From Pseudomonadota bacterium (lineage in GTDB: Bacteria; Myxococcota_A; Polyangia; Fen-1088), in assembly GCA_023438785.1 (NCBI GenBank), contig JAEXQJ010000264.1, positions 1 through 13,810 of the forward strand: a DNA stretch of 13,810 bases, given 5' to 3'. Both the position numbers and the translations under genes were made by a program. This document shows positions 6,883 through 13,161 of this stretch, piece after piece; position 1 is the first letter of the stretch; each line of letters starts with the position of its first letter. Below the pieces are notes generated by a model. It worked only from the letters and a program-made list of their open reading frames with translations. It ran no database searches and was not told the origin of the DNA.

Positions 6883-7899
6883 GTGATCGAGGCTCGCAAC
6901 CTTTCCAAAACCTACCGCGTGCACCGCCGCCCCGCCGGTCTGGTGGCCGCCCTGCGCTCGGTGCTCCATCGGCGCTACGAGAACGTGGCCGCGCTTTCCG
7001 ACGTCAGCTTCCACATCGCTCCCGGCGAGCGTGTTGGATTTCTGGGGCCCAACGGCGCCGGGAAGACCACGGCGCTCAAGACCCTGTCGGGCTTGCTGTA
7101 TCCCACGTCGGGGAGCGTGAGCGTGCAGGGTTTCGTACCTCAGCAGCGGCGGCCCGACTTCTTGCGCCTGATCACCTTGGTCATGGGCCAGAAGCAGCAA
7201 CTGCTGTGGGACCTGCCGCCCGCGGAGACCTTCGCCATGAACCGCGCCCTGTTCGATCTGCCCCGGCGCGAAGCAGAGGCCACGCAAAAGGAGTTGGTCG
7301 AGTTGCTCGAGGTGGGCCCCATCATCGGCAAGCCCACGCGTCAGCTTTCGCTCGGCGAGCGCATGAAGTGCGAGTTGGTGGCCGCCCTGCTGCACCGGCC
7401 GCGCGTCCTGTTCCTCGACGAGCCGACCATCGGTCTTGACGTGGCCATGCAGGCGCGAGTGCGCAGCTTCGTTCGCCACTACAACGAATCCACGGGCGCG
7501 GCCGTGCTGCTGACCAGCCACTACATGGCCGACGTGGCGGCCCTGTGCCCGCGGGTGATCGTCATCGACAAGGGCCACCTGATCTACGACGGCGATCTGA
7601 AAGAGCTTGCCCGACGCATTCGTCCAGAAAAGCGCATCACCATGCACTTCATGTCGCTACCCGCGCCGGGGCAGCTCGAACGTCTGCAGCGCAGCCTCAA
7701 CGGGGACGCGCCCGCGGTGGTGCACCACTCCGAATTGAAGGCCGTGCTGGCCGTGCCCGCCGCGCACGTCACCGAAGCCGTGCGGGCCGCCCTGGAGCAA
7801 CTCTCCGTGGCCGACATCTCCGTCGAGGATCCGCCGCTCGAGGAGATCATGCAGGAGCTGCTGACGGGCGGCGTGCGCACGACGGTGAGTGGCGAATGA
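6883..7899 (+). CDS. ABC exporter ATP-binding protein (COG4586 type)
   Basis: The protein has 338 aa from a GTG start. The frame is open back to 6379, but that part lies over the minus-strand holin and polX genes and has no ABC sequence. Walker A is GPNGAGKTT (55-63), Q-loop MGQKQQ (101-106), signature LSLGER (155-160, instead of LSGGQ), Walker B VLFLDEP (175-181) and the switch His 213 in TSHYMAD. The LSLGERMKCELVAALLHRP stretch and the long basic N-terminal insert (RPAGLVAALRSVLHRRY) are marks of the COG4586 ATPases, which work with COG4587 and COG3694 permeases. One exporter of this family has been linked to viologen efflux, but the substrate here is unknown. The stop overlaps the next start (ATGA), indicating translational coupling. 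Confidence 0.93.
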   Translation: MIEARNLSKTYRVHRRPAGLVAALRSVLHRRYENVAALSDVSFHIAPGERVGFLGPNGAGKTTALKTLSGLLYPTSGSVSVQGFVPQQRRPDFLRLITLVMGQKQQLLWDLPPAETFAMNRALFDLPRREAEATQKELVELLEVGPIIGKPTRQLSLGERMKCELVAALLHRPRVLFLDEPTIGLDVAMQARVRSFVRHYNESTGAAVLLTSHYMADVAALCPRVIVIDKGHLIYDGDLKELARRIRPEKRITMHFMSLPAPGQLERLQRSLNGDAPAVVHHSELKAVLAVPAAHVTEAVRAALEQLSVADISVEDPPLEEIMQELLTGGVRTTVSGE

Positions 7900-8714
7900 G
7901 GGAGCTTCTGCGTAGCGCCGGCCGCCTCCTGCGCGCCTACCCCACGCTCTTTCGTGTGGGCATGGCCGAGATGCTGGCCTACCGGGCCGAGTTCCTGGTC
8001 TGGGTGCTGACCATCAACATGCCGCTGGTCATGATGGCCCTGTGGACCGCGGTGGCCGCCGACGGGCCGGTGGGCCGCTTCGACCAACGCGACTTCGTGG
8101 CCTACTACGTGGGCATGCTGTTCGTGCGCGTGGTGACGGGGTCGTGGTTGGTGTGGGAGCTGACCATGGAGATCCGGCGCGGCACCCTGGCCGTGCGCCT
8201 GCTGCGTCCCATACACCCGCTGTGGGCCCACAGCGCCAGTCAGATGGCAGCCATCCCCCTGCGTCTGGTGGTCACATCGCCGCTGCTGGTGATCCTCTAT
8301 GTCGTCGCTGGCCCGCGCCTTCCTTTGCACGAGCCCGGGCGATTGCTCATCACCCTGGCGGCCATGATCGGCGCCTGGCTGCTGCTTTTTCTGGTCATGG
8401 CCATCGTGGGCATGCTGGCCGCCTACGTGGAGAGCGCGCTGTCCATCTTCGATGCCTGGCTAGGCGCGCAGGCCATTTTGTCGGGCTACCTCATCCCGCT
8501 CGAGCTCATGCCCGCCTGGGTGCGCGCCCTAGCCCGCGTGCTGCCCTTCCGCTACATCCTGGGCTCCCCGGTGGAAACCATGCTGGGCCTGCAGGATACC
8601 TCGGCGGCCCTGCGCGATCTGGGCGTGCAGTGGCTCTACATCGCCGGCCTGCTGGCGGGCACGGCGCTCATGTGGCGCGCGGCGCTCAAGCGCTTCGCCG
8701 CGTTCGGAGGCTGA
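7896..8714 (+). CDS. ABC-2 type permease (COG4587 type)
   Basis: The protein has 272 aa, beginning with the ATG that overlaps the ATPase stop as ATGA. About six membrane segments are visible (around 32-53, 67-88, 118-138, 149-177, 184-204, 243-262). The cytoplasmic loop between the second and third has EIRRGTLAVRLLRPIHPLW (92-110), closely matched by KGTLDFVLLKPADAQF in the next gene. This is a shared coupling element of this permease family. It should form half of the membrane channel, with the next gene as the other half. It is second in the three-gene operon, with no internal terminator. Confidence 0.9.
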   Translation: MRELLRSAGRLLRAYPTLFRVGMAEMLAYRAEFLVWVLTINMPLVMMALWTAVAADGPVGRFDQRDFVAYYVGMLFVRVVTGSWLVWELTMEIRRGTLAVRLLRPIHPLWAHSASQMAAIPLRLVVTSPLLVILYVVAGPRLPLHEPGRLLITLAAMIGAWLLLFLVMAIVGMLAAYVESALSIFDAWLGAQAILSGYLIPLELMPAWVRALARVLPFRYILGSPVETMLGLQDTSAALRDLGVQWLYIAGLLAGTALMWRAALKRFAAFGG

Positions 8715-9511
8715 TGCACCGGCTTCGTCGCTATGCGCGCTTGCTGGCCGTGCGGCTGCACACGTCGCTGACCCTGTCGGTGCAGTATCGGTTCGACTTC
8801 CTGGTCGAGGGCGCTCTGGCCCTGCTGTGGCTGGCCATCACGGTCATTCCGCTCATCATCGTGTTTGGCAAGCGGGCCAGCGTGGCCGGATGGACCTACC
8901 CCGAGGCCCTGGTCGTGGTGGGCTTCTTCTCCCTGCTCAAGGCCGTGCTCGACGGCGCGGTAACCCCCAGCCTGACCGCGATCACCGACGACGTGCGCAA
9001 GGGCACTCTGGATTTCGTTCTGCTCAAGCCGGCCGACGCCCAATTCATCGTCTCCACGGCGCGCTTCGAACCCTGGCGCATCGTGGATTTCCTGGGCAGC
9101 CTGGCCATCCTGGTCTACGCCTTCCACCTTCTCGGCCGCGCGCCCAACCTAGCCCAGGTGGCAGCGGGCAGCGTGCTCTTCCTGGTGGCCGTGGTGCTGC
9201 TCTATTCGATCTGGATCCTCATCGTGGCCGTCTCGTTGCGCGTGGTGAAGGTGGACAACCTCTCGTACCTCTTCATCTCCATCTTCGACGCCGGCCGGTG
9301 GCCCATTCAGGTCTTCAAGGGCGTCCTGCGCGTCGTCTTCACCGCGGTCTTCCCCCTGGCTCTCATGACCACTTACCCGGCGCAGGCCCTCCTGGGCACG
9401 CTGGGCGCTCTGCCCGCGGCACTCACCCTGGTGGGTGCCCTACTCTTCGCCACCGCGGCGCGCACCCTCTGGAAACGGGCCTTGCGCCACTACACCTCGG
9501 CCAGCTCCTAA
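8714..9511 (+). CDS. ABC-2 family permease (COG3694/DUF990 type)
   Basis: The protein has 265 aa. Its ATG shares one base with the TGA of the preceding permease, and GGAGG at 8706-8710 supplies the ribosome site inside that gene's end. Around six hydrophobic segments are visible (about 29-51, 63-81, 122-139, 145-176, 205-222, 227-249). The RKGTLDFVLLKP motif (95-106) parallels the partner permease. It pairs with that partner and the ATPase to form the exporter. Its TAA stop (9509-9511) overlaps the stop of the convergent CBS gene, leaving no room for an intergenic terminator. Confidence 0.9.
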   Translation: MHRLRRYARLLAVRLHTSLTLSVQYRFDFLVEGALALLWLAITVIPLIIVFGKRASVAGWTYPEALVVVGFFSLLKAVLDGAVTPSLTAITDDVRKGTLDFVLLKPADAQFIVSTARFEPWRIVDFLGSLAILVYAFHLLGRAPNLAQVAAGSVLFLVAVVLLYSIWILIVAVSLRVVKVDNLSYLFISIFDAGRWPIQVFKGVLRVVFTAVFPLALMTTYPAQALLGTLGALPAALTLVGALLFATAARTLWKRALRHYTSASS

Positions 9512-9984
9512 TGCGCGCGCGCCGCGCTCGGCTTCCAGGGCTGGCAGATGTCGCCCAGGACGTCCGTGACCTCCTCGCGCGGCACGTCCTTCAGCCAATG
9601 GCTCCGCTCGCGTTCCGCCTCGCGGGCGATGTCGGCCAGCGACAGGATGCCCACCAGCCGCTGCTGGCTGTCCAGCACGGGCAGACGGCGCACCCGCGTG
9701 TTACGCATGATGTGCTCCGCTTCGGCGACCGTCGCGCTGGGCGAGCAGTAGTACAGGTTGTGCGACATGGCCGCGGACACCGACAGGCTCGCCGGTGCGG
9801 AGTTGTGCATCTGGCAGGACATGCAGATGTCTCGGTCGGTCACCATCCCCTTGACCTTGCCCCCCTCGCCCAGCACGGGAATGGCGCCACAGTCGAAGTC
9901 CCACATCAGCTTGGCGGCCAGCCCGCAGTCATCCGTGAACTGGCAGAACACCGGGTTGCGACTCATCAGATCGGATACGCGCAT
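9508..9984 (-). CDS. Cysteine-rich tandem CBS-domain protein
   Basis: The protein has 158 aa from the ATG at 9984, chosen because AGGAG (9991-9995) lies 6 nt upstream. Two CBS motifs form one module: residues 1-58 (VSDLMSRNPVF...GAIPVLGEGGKVKGMVTDRDI) and 68-122 (VSAAMSHNLYY...VRRLPVLDSQQRLVGILSLADIA). CBS pairs bind adenosine nucleotides and usually regulate a partner. This one has no attached enzyme or transporter domain. It is unusual in having seven cysteines (14, 20, 32, 54, 57, 80, 147), including a CxxC (54-57) just after TDRDI, which hints at metal binding or redox sensing. Residues 123-158 are a charged tail. It overlaps the exporter gene tail to tail by 4 nt and is divergent from the kinase. 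Confidence 0.9.
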   Translation of the reverse strand: MRVSDLMSRNPVFCQFTDDCGLAAKLMWDFDCGAIPVLGEGGKVKGMVTDRDICMSCQMHNSAPASLSVSAAMSHNLYYCSPSATVAEAEHIMRNTRVRRLPVLDSQQRLVGILSLADIAREAERERSHWLKDVPREEVTDVLGDICQPWKPSAARAH

Positions 9985-9990
9985 GACGTT

Positions 9991-9995
9991 CTCCT
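9991..9995 (-). promoter_or_regulatory. Ribosome binding site fixing the CBS-protein start
   Basis: AGGAG on the minus strand sits 6 nt from the ATG at 9984. It rules in favour of this start over an ATG at 10035, which would add 17 non-conserved residues. Confidence 0.75.
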
Positions 9996-10095
9996 TTCTG
10001 CACCAGGGGCCGACGCCGCGGTCCCCGCCAGTCATTTATGGGATCGTTCGCGAGCCGTCGCACGGAAGACCATGTCGGTAACGCGTCGTCACGAA

Positions 10096-10110
10096 TGGCA
10101 CGCGCTCGGC
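10096..10110 (+). promoter_or_regulatory. Possible sigma54 (-24/-12) promoter of the kinase gene
   Basis: TGGCACG (10096-10102), CGCT, CGGC (10107-10110) keeps the invariant GG-N10-GC spacing of sigma54 promoters and has a perfect -24 box. The -12 box is CGGC instead of TTGC. Transcription would start near 10122, about 33 nt before the kinase ATG. In high-GC DNA such a match can arise by chance. Confidence 0.3.
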
Positions 10111-10154
10111 GCTCCTTGACCTGAGCGCCAGGACAGGTTCTGCTTGTCGGCTCG

Positions 10155-11558
10155 ATGGATATCGTCGGCCGCCAGATCAATAACTACGAAGTACGCCACT
10201 TGATCGGCGAGGGCGGTATGGGCGCGGTCTACCTGGCCGAGCACGTCGTCATGGGACGCAGGGCCGCCATCAAAGTCCTGCGCGGTGAGTTCGCCGACGA
10301 CGAAATGCTGATCTCGCGCTTCATCAACGAGGCACGAGCCGCCAACGCCATCGGACACCCCAACATCGTGGACGTGGTCGACGTGGGGCGCCTGCCCGAC
10401 GGCATTCCCTACATGATGATGGAGTACCTGGAGGGCGAGAACCTGGCCAAGCGCCTCGGGCGCGCCGGTCGCCTGTCGCCGGAGACGGCCCTGCACCTGG
10501 CCATGCAGGCCGGGTCCGCCCTCGACGCCGCCCACCAAAAGGGCATCGTCCACCGCGACCTCAAACCCGAAAACCTGTTCCTGGTCCCCGATCCCCTGGC
10601 ACCCGAGCAGGAGCGGGTCAAGGTCCTGGACTTCGGCATCGCCAAGCTGCGCGGTAACTTCTCCAAGGGCGATTCCATGAAGACGCGCACGGGCTCGCTC
10701 ATGGGCACGCCGCCCTATATGTCGCCCGAGCAGTGCCGCGGCATCAGCGACGCCATCGATCACCGTTCGGACATCTACTCGTTCGGCATCATCCTCTACG
10801 AGATGCTGGTGGGCCGCCCGCCCTTCATCAGCGAGGGGTTTGGCGAAATCCTGATGATGCACATGCAGACGCCGCCCGAGCCGCCCTCGGCGCTCTGCCC
10901 GGATGTGCCACCCGCGTTCGAGCAGGCGATCCTGCGCGCGCTAGCCAAGGACCCGAACCAGCGGTTCGCCAGCATGACCGAGCTGCTGGCCGCCCTGACC
11001 GCCAAGCCAGGCTCCACGCTGGTGCTGAATGGAGCGGCCGAGGCACCCGCGCACAACGAAACGCGTATCCTGCCCGCTGCCGACGACGGCGCGCTGGAGC
11101 GGACCTACACGCCCGTGTCGGATTCGGTGGATCACGTCGACACCCTGCTGGTGAACCGGCGGCGGGGGCTGGTCATCGGTGGTGCGGTGGCCGCCGTGGC
11201 CGCGGTGGCCGTGCTGCTGTACCTGGTGCTCGGGCGCGGCGGCGACGACAAGCACACGGCGCGCGCGCCTCGCCCGCTGACCCCGGCCGAGGATCCCGCC
11301 CCGGTTACGCAACCCGTTCAGGCGCCGGCCGAGCCCGTGCCGGCCCCCGTGCCCGAGAAGCCCGTGCAGGGCGCCCCGAGCCCCGAGCCGGTCGCCGAGC
11401 CCGTGGCCAAGCCCGCGCCCGAGCCCGAGAGTGTCCGCGCGGTGAAGCCCACGCCCAGCGAGCGCCCGTCCGAGCCCCGCTCGCGGCCGCGCCCGCGACC
11501 CAGCGTCGACGACCGGCCCAGCAAGCCGCCCGCCGACGAGGGCGTGGAGAAGTGGTAG
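10155..11558 (+). CDS. Transmembrane Hanks-type Ser/Thr protein kinase
   Basis: The protein has 467 aa. The kinase domain spans about 11-280: Gly loop GEGGMGAVY (18-26), lysine K40 in AAIKVL, E59, catalytic HRDLKPEN (133-140, base D135), DFG (159-161), activation segment with GTPPYMSPEQ (184-193) and D206 in SDIYSFG. All catalytic residues are present, so an active PknB-like kinase is expected. A single membrane span lies at about 338-359. It is followed by a Pro/Glu/Ala/Arg-rich tail (370-467) with PAPVPEKP-like repeats and no recognisable sensor domain, probably crossing or lining the cell wall space. This architecture is abundant in myxobacteria, where such kinases control development and secondary metabolism. 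No Shine-Dalgarno site precedes the ATG. It converges with alaA. Confidence 0.95.
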   Translation: MDIVGRQINNYEVRHLIGEGGMGAVYLAEHVVMGRRAAIKVLRGEFADDEMLISRFINEARAANAIGHPNIVDVVDVGRLPDGIPYMMMEYLEGENLAKRLGRAGRLSPETALHLAMQAGSALDAAHQKGIVHRDLKPENLFLVPDPLAPEQERVKVLDFGIAKLRGNFSKGDSMKTRTGSLMGTPPYMSPEQCRGISDAIDHRSDIYSFGIILYEMLVGRPPFISEGFGEILMMHMQTPPEPPSALCPDVPPAFEQAILRALAKDPNQRFASMTELLAALTAKPGSTLVLNGAAEAPAHNETRILPAADDGALERTYTPVSDSVDHVDTLLVNRRRGLVIGGAVAAVAAVAVLLYLVLGRGGDDKHTARAPRPLTPAEDPAPVTQPVQAPAEPVPAPVPEKPVQGAPSPEPVAEPVAKPAPEPESVRAVKPTPSERPSEPRSRPRPRPSVDDRPSKPPADEGVEKW

Positions 11559-11560
11559 GG

Positions 11561-11584
11561 CCGGGGACCCCGCGGGGTTCCCGG
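11561..11584. terminator. Strong hairpin, shared terminator of the kinase gene and alaA
   Basis: CCGGGGACCCC (11561-11571) pairs with GGGGTTCCCGG (11574-11584) in an 11-bp stem with one G-T pair. It fills almost the whole 27-nt gap between the two convergent stops. No T-run follows on either side, but the position and stability suit a bidirectional terminator. Confidence 0.55.
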
Positions 11585-11585
11585 G

Positions 11586-12812
11586 TTACGCCGCCGCCGC
11601 GTACTCGTCGAGCAGCTCTTCCATGCGGCCGAAGACCTCGGCCATGGACTTGTCGTCGGGAAGCAGGGTGACGCGAAAGCGGTTGCGGTAGGGCACGTTG
11701 AAGCTGGAGCCGGGTGCCACCAGCACGTGCTTGCGCTCCAGGAGATCCAGGGCGAAACGCTCGTCATCGAAGTTGGGCAGCTTCTGCGTGTCCACGCCCA
11801 CGAAGGCGTAGATGGCCCCACGAGGCGGAATGACGTGCAGGTACTTGCTGTTCTTGACCCCGTTGAGGATGGCGTTGCGCGCCTGAAAGAGGCGACCACC
11901 CGGGCTGGTCAGATCGTAGATGGATTGCCGTCCGCCCAGCGCCGTCTGCACCGCCCACTGCCCCACCACGTTCGAGCACAAACGCAACGAGCAGATGGTG
12001 TCCAGGGCCATGAGGTATTCCTTCGCGTTGTCCTTCTCGCCCGCGAAGCTGAGCCAGCCCACGCGAAAACCGCAGGCCCGGTAGACCTTGGACAGGCCCG
12101 AGAACGTCCCCACCAGGGCGTGCTTGACCAGGGTGGCAACCGGCGTGTACTCGGCGCCGTCATAGACGATCTGGTCGTAGATCTCGTCGGAGAAGATGAC
12201 CAGCTCGTGCTCCTCGGCCAGGGCCACCATCTCTTTGAGCAGCTCGCGCGGATAGACCGCGCCGGTGGGGTTGTTGGGCGAGATGATGACCATGGCGCGC
12301 GTGCGCGGCGTGATCAGCTTGCGAAGCGCCTCCAGGTCAGGCAGCCAGTTGTTTTCCGGCGGGCACGGGTAGTGCACGGCCTTGCCGTCGTTGAGGAAGG
12401 TGGCCGCCGTCCACAGCGGATAGTCGGGGCTGGGGATGAGGACCTCGTCGCCCTCGTTGAGCAAGGCGCGGAGCGAAAAGAGGATCAGCTCGCTGACCCC
12501 GTTGCCCATGAAGACGTCCTCGGCGGTGACGTTCATAATGCCGCGGTTCTGCTGCTGCATGACCACGGCCTCGCGGGCCGGGAAAATGCCCTTCTGGTGA
12601 CAGTAGGCATCCGCTTCGCGCAGGTTCTCGATCATCGCCAGGCGCATGGTCTCCGGGGCGCGGAAGCCGAAGGCGCCGGGATTGCCGATGTTCAGCTTGA
12701 TGATCTCATGCCCCATGCGTTCCAGCTCGGCCGCCCGGCGCGCCAGCGGACCGCGAATCTCATAGCGGACATTGGCGAGTTGGGAACTGGCTTTGACGCG
12801 AAACGGGTGCAT
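11586..12812 (-). CDS. alaA: Glutamate-pyruvate aminotransferase AlaA
   Basis: The protein has 408 aa from the ATG at 12812, fixed by a perfect AGGAGGT 7 nt upstream. It is a class I/II PLP aminotransferase, cytosolic, that makes L-alanine from pyruvate and glutamate. It resembles E. coli AlaA over its whole length: LANVRYEIRGP (12-22), LNIGNPGAFGF (40-50), GNGVSELI (103-110), SPDYPLW (128-134), SPNNPTGAVY (178-187), SDEIYD (208-213), the Schiff-base lysine K242 in FSGLSKVYRACGFR, RLCSNV (277-282) and the substrate-carboxylate Arg 380 in RFRVTLLP. No key residue is missing. The frame is open to 12869, but the extra 19 residues are not conserved. It is monocistronic, convergent with the kinase gene and divergent from the repeat-protein gene. 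Confidence 0.95.
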   Translation of the reverse strand: MHPFRVKASSQLANVRYEIRGPLARRAAELERMGHEIIKLNIGNPGAFGFRAPETMRLAMIENLREADAYCHQKGIFPAREAVVMQQQNRGIMNVTAEDVFMGNGVSELILFSLRALLNEGDEVLIPSPDYPLWTAATFLNDGKAVHYPCPPENNWLPDLEALRKLITPRTRAMVIISPNNPTGAVYPRELLKEMVALAEEHELVIFSDEIYDQIVYDGAEYTPVATLVKHALVGTFSGLSKVYRACGFRVGWLSFAGEKDNAKEYLMALDTICSLRLCSNVVGQWAVQTALGGRQSIYDLTSPGGRLFQARNAILNGVKNSKYLHVIPPRGAIYAFVGVDTQKLPNFDDERFALDLLERKHVLVAPGSSFNVPYRNRFRVTLLPDDKSMAEVFGRMEELLDEYAAAA

Positions 12813-12819
12813 GGCTTGA

Positions 12820-12826
12820 ACCTCCT
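12820..12826 (-). promoter_or_regulatory. Ribosome binding site fixing the alaA start
   Basis: AGGAGGT on the minus strand is fully complementary to the 16S rRNA tail and lies 7 nt from the ATG at 12812. Confidence 0.85.
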
Positions 12827-12861
12827 GAAAGATCAAGCAGTGTGCCACGTTTCTATGTGAT

Positions 12862-12885
12862 CTGACCACTTCGCGAGACGGTCAG
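12862..12885. promoter_or_regulatory. Operator-like inverted repeat upstream of alaA
   Basis: CTGACC (12862-12867) and GGTCAG (12880-12885) are perfect 6-bp arms separated by 12 nt, about 50 nt upstream of the alaA start. The geometry suits a dimeric regulator. E. coli alaA is under Lrp control, but nothing here identifies the protein. Confidence 0.3.
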
Positions 12886-13008
12886 GTTCGTGAAGCGAGC
12901 CCCCGTGCGTCGCGCATTCGCTACCGATCGCCGCCCGCGCCACTCACCCCGAGATCCCGGGCCGTAACTTTGCCGGCGGAGAAGCGCGCTTGTTCGCTTC
13001 ACCACGAG

Positions 13009-13024
13009 TGGCACGGCTGTTGAT
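13009..13024 (+). promoter_or_regulatory. Possible sigma54 promoter of the repeat-protein gene
   Basis: TGGCACG (13009-13015), GCTG, TTGAT (13020-13024) matches the sigma54 consensus TGGCACG-N4-TTGC except for A instead of C at the -12 position. A start near 13034 would give a leader of about 128 nt with two hairpins. Confidence 0.35.
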
Positions 13025-13161
13025 TCATTTGCCTGCAGCGGAAGGCAGGGACTATCTCCGGGGAAGACCCCGTGTGGCCGCCGTGCGGCCAGACCCAGCC
13101 CGAAGCCGCAGGCTGCGCCGACGGCGTGGCCCTTGAGCGCAACGTCACACAGGGGGAGATC

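Larger units (their letters stand above)
12827..13151. other. Divergent intergenic region between alaA and the repeat protein
   Basis: No gene is supported here. Visible structures are an operator-like inverted repeat CTGACC-N12-GGTCAG (12862-12885) centred near TCGCGA, and GTGAAGCGA (12890-12898) with its exact complement TCGCTTCAC (12994-13002). There is also GAAGCG/CGCTTC (12981-12986, 12995-13000) and a leader for the plus-strand gene. The leader carries hairpins CGGGG-AAGA-CCCCG (13059-13072) and TGGCCGC-CGT-GCGGCCA (13075-13091). The leader hairpins do not match a riboswitch class that I recognise. Confidence 0.5.

Noticed and set aside
12832..12847. Sigma54-like TGGCAC-N5-TTGAT upstream of alaA on the minus strand
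   Set aside because: A start 12 nt downstream would fall inside the ribosome site (12820-12826), so the mRNA would lose it. It shows that this pattern can occur by chance here.
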